From assembly GCF_017833415.1 (NCBI RefSeq), contig NZ_JAFICC010000003.1, positions 310,001-374,000 on the forward strand: a DNA stretch of 64,000 nt, in the 5' to 3' direction. The translations under genes and the position numbers were made by a program. The notes under the pieces were generated by a model. It did not search any database. It saw only the letters and a list, made by a program, of their open reading frames with translations, and was not told where the DNA came from. Positions within the stretch are counted from its first letter, which is position 1. Every line of letters begins with the position of its first letter. Origin of the DNA: Flavobacterium sp. 1355 (GTDB lineage: Bacteria > Bacteroidota > Bacteroidia > Flavobacteriales > Flavobacteriaceae). Shown one piece after another: positions 58,658-64,000 of the stretch.

Positions 58658-60007
58658 CTATTTTGCTGCTGAAGGAACTGTTGCTCTTTTGCCTATAAAA
58701 ACTTCACTCATGAGTACGTTTTCGGCATTTTCATTTGATATTGCATTTTTTGCCGATTTTATTTCGATATTCTTTAAAGTTATATTCCGAATTTTTTTGT
58801 CGGGAAATCCCTGAATTACTATTCCGGATTCTGTTGCTTTATTACATGAGATATTCGAAAAATGTACATTTGATATATCCGATTGAAAACCACTGCCTTC
58901 TCCGTGATAATTTGCTGTAATATACAGACAGTCTTCTACCTCATCTAATTGTATATTATTGACATAAATGTTTTTGATAAAGCCTCCGCGGTCTGCATTG
59001 GTTTTTATGTAAATGCCTCTTTTTAAATATCCGACAGTTTTGCAATTTTCGACATACACATTCTGAATTCCGGCGGACATTTCACTTCCTAAAACAACTC
59101 CGTGAAGCCCTTTAAAATTACAATTCCTAATTACGATATTCTCACTCGGTGTTGCCGAATTTGCTCTTCCTTCATGGTCTCTTCCGGCTTTTATGGCTAC
59201 ATTATCATCTCCGTTATCAAAACTTACATTCTCGATCAAAACGTCTTTTGCATATTCAGGATCAATTCCGTCGTTATTATAATTTAATGATTTATAACTT
59301 ATTCCGCGTATTGTAATACTTTGTGATTTCAAGAGATGTAAACACCAGAATGGTGAATTTTCTATACGGATATTTTCTACTAATATATTTTTACAGTTTA
59401 AAAACTGAATCATCTGCGGACGCAAAAAATAACCTTCTCCAAATTTTCTTTCATTCAGTGGAACATTATTATGATTCATTTCGCGGCTGCGGTTTTTACC
59501 TTCATTTTCTTTTGCTTTAAAACTTTTCCATGTTTTACCGCCTTCACCATCAATTGTCCCTTCGCCGGTTATGGCAATATTCGAACATTCATTTGCATAA
59601 ATTAAAGGACTGTAATTATAAAGCATTGTTCCTTCCCAGCTTGTGAGAACCATTGGCAGATAGTCTTTTGGATTATCACTAAATTTTATTTTTGCGCCTT
59701 TTTCTATTTTCAGGTTAACATTACTCACAAAATGAATTGGTCCGTTTACTTTATAAATTCCTTTTGGGACAATGATTGTTCCACCATTATTTTTTTTACA
59801 GAGCGCCATGGCTTTATCAAAAACAGATTTGTTATTAAATACAGAGTCTCCTTTTGCTCCCAATTTGCTGATATTTATTTGATAGGAAGGAATAACAGGA
59901 AGTTGGATTCTGCTGACAACTGAATCTGCTTTTGCTTTTGGAAAATCAGAATTCTGACCAAATGAAATAAAGGAAACAAATAAAAAAACAAAATATCTAA
60001 AATTCAT
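58658..60007 (-). CDS. GH28-family polygalacturonase-type hydrolase
   Basis: Right-handed beta-helix pectin hydrolase, 449 residues, signal peptide to about residue 18 (ISFGQ). Catalytic residues are in place: Asp246 in NNDGIDP, Asp267/Asp268 in NGDDNVAIK, His302 in GLHGVVLGSEMS, and Arg330/Lys335 in RGIYIKT. The NNDGID and HGVVLGSEMS variants are common in exo-acting bacterial galacturonases and in rhamnogalacturonan hydrolases. It probably works in the periplasm on oligogalacturonides generated by lyases. It lies between the PL10-CE8 and CE12 genes. Confidence 0.92.
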   Translation of the reverse strand: MNFRYFVFLFVSFISFGQNSDFPKAKADSVVSRIQLPVIPSYQINISKLGAKGDSVFNNKSVFDKAMALCKKNNGGTIIVPKGIYKVNGPIHFVSNVNLKIEKGAKIKFSDNPKDYLPMVLTSWEGTMLYNYSPLIYANECSNIAITGEGTIDGEGGKTWKSFKAKENEGKNRSREMNHNNVPLNERKFGEGYFLRPQMIQFLNCKNILVENIRIENSPFWCLHLLKSQSITIRGISYKSLNYNNDGIDPEYAKDVLIENVSFDNGDDNVAIKAGRDHEGRANSATPSENIVIRNCNFKGLHGVVLGSEMSAGIQNVYVENCKTVGYLKRGIYIKTNADRGGFIKNIYVNNIQLDEVEDCLYITANYHGEGSGFQSDISNVHFSNISCNKATESGIVIQGFPDKKIRNITLKNIEIKSAKNAISNENAENVLMSEVFIGKRATVPSAAK

Positions 60008-60226
60008 AACTATAAAATTAATTTCTTTTATTACAAAGCTGATTTATTCAATTTTTCTTACCAATTGATCACTTAAACTAATTTTAAGCGCATTTAAGCA
60101 ATTATTTCACTTAAAAAGGTAAACTAACACTGCTTTTTAATTAAACAACTTATAAAGCAATCTATTAAAGTCAAATACAATAAAATAAATTTATCTATTT
60201 TTGCATTCTGATAAATAATTATAATA

Positions 60227-62233
60227 CTACTTAGAATGCCAATTTTGAATTGAATCCCTAAGAATATTTTCTGTGGTGTATTTTTCTGCTTCTTTTTTTG
60301 AAAGCTGGTGTGACCATGAAACTCTTTTTGTTGGCTGAAATCCTTCTCCTTTATTATTATACTCTGCATAAAAAGCATTTTTTTCTGCTTCGGGCTTAGA
60401 CCAGTTTTCCCAGCCTTCCGGTTTTATGTGTTTTCCCATATCGCAATTTATGAAAACTGTTTTAGCATAAATTCTCCATGGTCTTCCTAAATAAACTGCT
60501 GTTGCAGAAGTTTCTGCTGTTAGTTTGCAATTTTTAAAAACAAAACCAAATGCAGTTCCTTCCGGAGTTGAAGCGGCAGTTATGTAAGAGTTTTTAAGGC
60601 TATGGATAATACAATTTTCAAATAATGCTGTTGCGCTGCCGAAAATAAAATCGGTTGTTCCTTCGATATAACAATCTTTAAAATATTGTTTGGCTTCTTT
60701 TCCGGATAAATATAAGGTATCCTGATTTCCGGAAATTATACAATTTGAAACCTGCGCTCGATTGGCAACGATAGATAAAGCTATTGCCTGTCCTTTATCG
60801 CCCGAAGTATTTTTTATTGTTAAATTAGATACCGAAAAATCATCTCCTTCTACCAAAACTGTATAGGTATAAAAAGTACTGTTTCGCCCTAGATTTATTT
60901 TCGAAAAATTATCATCAAAAGCAATTATGGTTTTTTCTTTGCTTTCGCCAACAAATGCCAAATGTGTATTCCATTCCGGCACCCTTACTTTTTCTGTATA
61001 AGTTCCGTTTTTAATAAAAATTGTAACTTTTTCATACGGAAAAGACGGGCTCGCATTTACCGCATCCTGAATTTTTGTAAAATCGCCAGAACCATCCTGT
61101 GCTACGGTAAAAAAGTTATCTTTTTTTTTTGCTGAAGTTTCTATCCCAGAAACTTTCAATCCGTTTTTAGCAGCCCATGCGGCATATTTTTTCAAAACTC
61201 CTTTTGGTTCATCAGTATACCATGCATACCCATTACGACGTTCGGCACCGATTTCTTCCAATGATTTTTTTTTGATTCCGTCACGGTCGCAAAAAAAAGG
61301 TTCATTAGTATCCAGTTCCATAAATCTTGCCCAGATTGGTGAAGCATTTTGGGTTACGATCATTTTTTTTTCTATAATTTTTCCAGCATCATTTACTACG
61401 CGTTTTTCCTCAAGATTAGTAATCTTAGTTTTTTCAAACCAGGCCTTAGCACTTTGCACAGCTGTAATAATTTCAGGAGACGGTCTTTCGACAGACATTA
61501 AGAGTAATGTAATTTTTGCCGATTCTTTTCCGCTTAGCGAAGGAAGTTCATACGCTCTTGCTTTTGCGGGAGCCAAAGTTACTTCATCATGTTGTGCGCA
61601 CCAGGCAGTTAAAACTCCCTTTTGTCTGTATTGTGTTTTTATAATACAGTCAATTCCTTTTTCGAAGGATTTTTTAGTTTTTTCAATAATTTCCTTTGAT
61701 GGTTTTATGCTGTAAAAGTCACTCTGCTCACTAATTTCTTTCATCACATTAAGAATATGAACCATCGAATCGTCATTGTACGTAATGTGGGTATAATATC
61801 CTTTTTTTAAGGGATAAAATTGTGGCCATCCTCCATTGTCATATTGTGCCTCAAGTAAATAATTTAATCCTTTTAAAAAAGATTCTTTATAACGCTCGTC
61901 TTTGACCTGAGCATACATTTTTGACATAAAAAGCATCTCCTGGCAAGTGGCTCCATTATCTGTTGTGGTCTCTGCAGCAGTTTTTTTAAGTTCTATTAAA
62001 TCTTTTTGCTGTTGTGGACTTAATTCCTGCTGCATCTGAATATTTTTTGGCCAGCCTCCAATATTTCTTTGGTACAATAAAACATTTTCTGCTATTTTTT
62101 TGGCTTCCGCCGAAGCAAACCAGGCATCATCGTTTTTACGGATAATATCAGGCCATTTTTTGTAGGTGCTCTGAGCATTTATTCCAACAGTTATTAATAA
62201 AAATAATACTGTGATTTTTTTCAACTGAATCAT
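60227..62233 (-). CDS. Pectate lyase PL10 - pectin methylesterase CE8 fusion
   Basis: Two-domain secreted enzyme, 668 residues, signal peptide to about residue 20 (GINAQ). Residues about 25-360 are a PL10 pectate lyase (NIGGWPKNIQ, TTTDNGAT, NGGWPQFYP, TAWCAQHDEVTLAP, AYELPSLSG). Residues about 370-665 are a CE8 methylesterase (VAQDGSGDFTKIQDAVNA, GNQDTLYLSG near 502, DFIFGSATALF near 527, YLGRPWR near 582), all catalytic residues present. Joining de-esterification and cleavage lets one molecule process methylated homogalacturonan. It starts 6 bases after the GH43 stop, in one operon. The 219-base gap behind it may hold the promoter of the GH28 gene. Confidence 0.94.
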   Translation of the reverse strand: MIQLKKITVLFLLITVGINAQSTYKKWPDIIRKNDDAWFASAEAKKIAENVLLYQRNIGGWPKNIQMQQELSPQQQKDLIELKKTAAETTTDNGATCQEMLFMSKMYAQVKDERYKESFLKGLNYLLEAQYDNGGWPQFYPLKKGYYTHITYNDDSMVHILNVMKEISEQSDFYSIKPSKEIIEKTKKSFEKGIDCIIKTQYRQKGVLTAWCAQHDEVTLAPAKARAYELPSLSGKESAKITLLLMSVERPSPEIITAVQSAKAWFEKTKITNLEEKRVVNDAGKIIEKKMIVTQNASPIWARFMELDTNEPFFCDRDGIKKKSLEEIGAERRNGYAWYTDEPKGVLKKYAAWAAKNGLKVSGIETSAKKKDNFFTVAQDGSGDFTKIQDAVNASPSFPYEKVTIFIKNGTYTEKVRVPEWNTHLAFVGESKEKTIIAFDDNFSKINLGRNSTFYTYTVLVEGDDFSVSNLTIKNTSGDKGQAIALSIVANRAQVSNCIISGNQDTLYLSGKEAKQYFKDCYIEGTTDFIFGSATALFENCIIHSLKNSYITAASTPEGTAFGFVFKNCKLTAETSATAVYLGRPWRIYAKTVFINCDMGKHIKPEGWENWSKPEAEKNAFYAEYNNKGEGFQPTKRVSWSHQLSKKEAEKYTTENILRDSIQNWHSK

Positions 62234-62239
62234 TTTAAT

Positions 62240-63838
62240 TTATTTAGTTATTCTAAACCAATCGACTACTGTATTTCCGGAGTCATTTGTAATTTTTTCA
62301 CTTAATGCAAAAAGGCCTAGTTTGGCACCGATCCATTTTCCTTCTTTTGATACAAAATCAGTTCCAATTGGCTGATATTTTTTATTATCCAGACTATAAA
62401 AAAAACTGCAGATCCCTCCTTTTTTCACTTTTACCCTAAGATATATTGTGTTACTTTCTATTAGTACAGGTTTTGTTTCTGTTTCTGAAATTGTCTTGCC
62501 AAAAGTTCCTGTTTTTTGATTGAGATATAACTTGCCGTTATCATTCTTAAAGCATAAATAACTGTAATCTAATCCCATTACTAAAAACCCTGTAGATTCG
62601 CCATTTAATCGGGAATTAAACGTGAGTTTTGCTGTTGCTGTAAATTCTTCTGCAGGAAATTTTTGCAGTAACAAATTTGGCGCTTCAAAAATTCTCTTAC
62701 TGTCTTTTATACTATTAATACAAAATAAATTAAAATATCCTGAACTTGTCGGGAATCCCCAATTGATTTGAGAGTTTGCCTGCCATTGCCATTGTAATCC
62801 TAACTTAGGTTCGTTAAATTCATCTGATGCTGCCGGAACTTCTATTGCATATTTTTTTCCGACATTTGGTTTTCTAAAAGTTGTAACAGGCTCGCCAATT
62901 CTGTTTTTATCAAAATCCTGTCCCATTACCGGCCAGTCATTTTCCCATTTCATTGGCTGAAGGTGAACAATTCTTCCATAAGCACCTTTGTCCTGAAAAT
63001 GTATAAACCAATCTTCACCTGTTTGCGTCTGAACCCAGGCTCCCTGATGCGGACCGTTTATAATTGTTGATCCTTGTTCTAAAACTTTTTTCTTTTCATA
63101 GGGTCCCCAGACATTTTTTGATCTTAAAACGGTTTGCCATCCTGTAGGAACTCCTCCGGCCGGTGCAAAAACATAATAGTAATTGTTTCGTTTATAAAAC
63201 TTGGGACCTTCAATGGTTCCTTCGCTTTCATGTCCGTCAATTATCATTACTTCATCATTATTTGCAACTGTTCCTTCGGTATTCATTGTACAAATAACCA
63301 ACAGACTTTTTATTTGGGCGCGGCTTCCTGCAAAAGCATGAACAAGATACACTTTTCCATCGTCATCCCACAAAGGGCTTGGATCTATAAGTCCTAGACC
63401 TGGTTTTACCAAAACAGGCTCAGACCACGGGCCTTCGGCTTTTTTTGCCTTTATCATATAAATTCCAAAGTCGGGATCGGGATAATAAATGTAAAATTCG
63501 TTGTTGTGAAAAGTGATGCTTGGTGCCCAGACTCCGTTTCCGTGTTGTACTTTATTATAGGTTTCGAACGGCGGCTGTTTGGCAAGTGCATATCCCAAAA
63601 TTTTCCAGTTTACTAAATCCTTAGAATGCAAAATGGGCAAACCGGGAATGCAATTAAAAGAAGATGCAGTCATATAAAAATCATCTCCAACACGTACAGC
63701 ATCCGGATCTGAATAATCAGCATGAATGATGGGATTGGTGTATGTTCCGTCTCCATTATCAGGCGTCCATGCTTGTGAAAAATTCTTTTGAATAAAGAAA
63801 ATGGAAAGGAGAAAAATGGCGATTCTTATATTTTTCAT
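62240..63838 (-). CDS. GH43-family glycosidase with C-terminal beta-sandwich
   Basis: Exported 532-residue enzyme (signal peptide to about residue 22, KNFSQ). Five-blade propeller with base Asp44 in HADYSDPDAVRV, pKa-modulating Asp152 in LIDPSPLWDDD and acid Glu210 in SEGTIEGPKF. Residues about 330-532 form a concanavalin-like beta-sandwich as in beta-xylosidase/arabinofuranosidase members of GH43. In this operon it may remove arabinose, xylose or galactose side chains from pectin. It is translated just ahead of the PL10-CE8 gene and follows the GH105-like gene at the window edge. Confidence 0.9.
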   Translation of the reverse strand: MKNIRIAIFLLSIFFIQKNFSQAWTPDNGDGTYTNPIIHADYSDPDAVRVGDDFYMTASSFNCIPGLPILHSKDLVNWKILGYALAKQPPFETYNKVQHGNGVWAPSITFHNNEFYIYYPDPDFGIYMIKAKKAEGPWSEPVLVKPGLGLIDPSPLWDDDGKVYLVHAFAGSRAQIKSLLVICTMNTEGTVANNDEVMIIDGHESEGTIEGPKFYKRNNYYYVFAPAGGVPTGWQTVLRSKNVWGPYEKKKVLEQGSTIINGPHQGAWVQTQTGEDWFIHFQDKGAYGRIVHLQPMKWENDWPVMGQDFDKNRIGEPVTTFRKPNVGKKYAIEVPAASDEFNEPKLGLQWQWQANSQINWGFPTSSGYFNLFCINSIKDSKRIFEAPNLLLQKFPAEEFTATAKLTFNSRLNGESTGFLVMGLDYSYLCFKNDNGKLYLNQKTGTFGKTISETETKPVLIESNTIYLRVKVKKGGICSFFYSLDNKKYQPIGTDFVSKEGKWIGAKLGLFALSEKITNDSGNTVVDWFRITK

Positions 63839-63861
63839 TTTGTACTACTCTTTTCTTAGTT

Positions 63862-63894
63862 AAACCTAACAGGTTTTTAAAACCTGTTAGGTTT
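63862..63894. repeat. Fourth copy of the CCTAACAGG palindrome
   Basis: AAACCTAACAGGTTTT, one T, and the exact complement. It is the same palindrome as in the tandem array at 27175-27433, with AAA/TTT ends instead of AGA/TCT, and lies between the GH105-like and GH43 genes. Confidence 0.9.
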
Positions 63895-63907
63895 GGCATT
63901 GAAATAT

Positions 63908-64000
63908 TTATCTGTTTAATTCTATCGCTGCCAAAATAAATGGTCCGGTTGCTTTAGGATCGTTGTCTTTTTTTCTTTCGTTTACATAATAATCATAAGA
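63908..64000 (-). CDS. C-terminal end of a probable GH105 unsaturated rhamnogalacturonyl hydrolase, partial
   Basis: Only the last 30 codons lie in the window (stop at 63908). They read YDYYVNERKK, then GPFILAAIELNR, and resemble the closing part of GH105/YteR-type hydrolases, where a GPFILA(S/A)-E segment precedes the end. Such an enzyme would remove the unsaturated galacturonic acid left by pectin lyases and fits the PL10, GH28 and CE12 genes downstream. The rest of the gene is needed to confirm this. Confidence 0.55.
   Translation of the reverse strand, partial: SYDYYVNERKKDNDPKATGPFILAAIELNR

Noticed and set aside
60124..60378. 84-codon minus-strand frame overlapping the PL10-CE8 end
   Set aside because: Overlaps real coding sequence in another frame and is composed of AT-rich intergenic DNA.
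61272..61715. 147-codon plus-strand frame opposite the PL10-CE8 gene
   Set aside because: Antisense to a gene with all catalytic motifs intact; no independent evidence.

Overview
The window reads as a chromosome segment of a Flavobacterium-like member of the Bacteroidota. It is AT-rich. It carries SusC/SusD pairs, a one-protein hybrid two-component sensor, lipoproteins with a Cys followed by acidic residues, TAnnTTTG-type -7 promoter boxes instead of Shine-Dalgarno sites, and several families of short intergenic palindromes typical of flavobacteria. Almost everything concerns capture and breakdown of plant polysaccharides and use of the released sugars. I see no tRNA, rRNA, CRISPR array, integrase or intact insertion sequence.

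Region by region. (1) 1-10132, plus strand: the 3' part of a polysaccharide utilisation locus (susC, susD, GH88, GH2, GH2). The enzymes point to a uronic-acid-containing glycan. REP-like inverted repeats sit on both sides of the GH88-GH2 pair. (2) 10191-12256: a DUF2911 protein and a beta-lactamase-fold serine hydrolase. (3) 12328-19241: a PaoABC/YagTSR-type molybdenum hydroxylase with its maturation genes (cysteine desulfurase, MocA-like cytidylyltransferase, XdhC). (4) 19288-23553: small stress and envelope genes (NlpE-like, YegP-like, XRE regulator, tiny membrane proteins) and a TetR-controlled group with a visible operator. (5) 23795-44157, minus strand: a complete second locus, in transcription order HTCS sensor, SusE-like lipoprotein, SusC, SusD, two GH30, GH2, GH27, GH43. 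The enzymes fit side-chain-decorated type II arabinogalactan (beta-1,6-galactan). (6) 44361-55799: a PfkB sugar kinase and a full L-rhamnose pathway (rhaT, rhaEW, rhaI, rhaK, lutABC) with a divergent GntR-family regulator. (7) 55888-57351: a histone-H1-like gene, an unknown gene and a scrapyard of gene remnants, including the start of a PorP/SprF gene joined to the tail of an unrelated gene. (8) 57809-64000, minus strand: a pectin block (GH105 end, GH43, PL10-CE8 fusion, GH28, CE12).

How the parts fit: pectin (homogalacturonan, rhamnogalacturonan I) and arabinogalactan proteins are found together in plant walls, and both can release L-rhamnose. The rhamnose pathway lies between the arabinogalactan locus and the pectin block. 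It takes rhamnose through rhamnulose, rhamnulose 1-phosphate and lactaldehyde to lactate, which LutABC converts to pyruvate. The most unusual non-coding features are a 113-bp tandem repeat made of two alternating palindromes, a structured intergenic element at 23631-23712, a hairpin-rich leader in front of the arabinogalactan locus, two matching TetR operator sites, and the higher GC content of the rhaEW gene compared with its neighbours.
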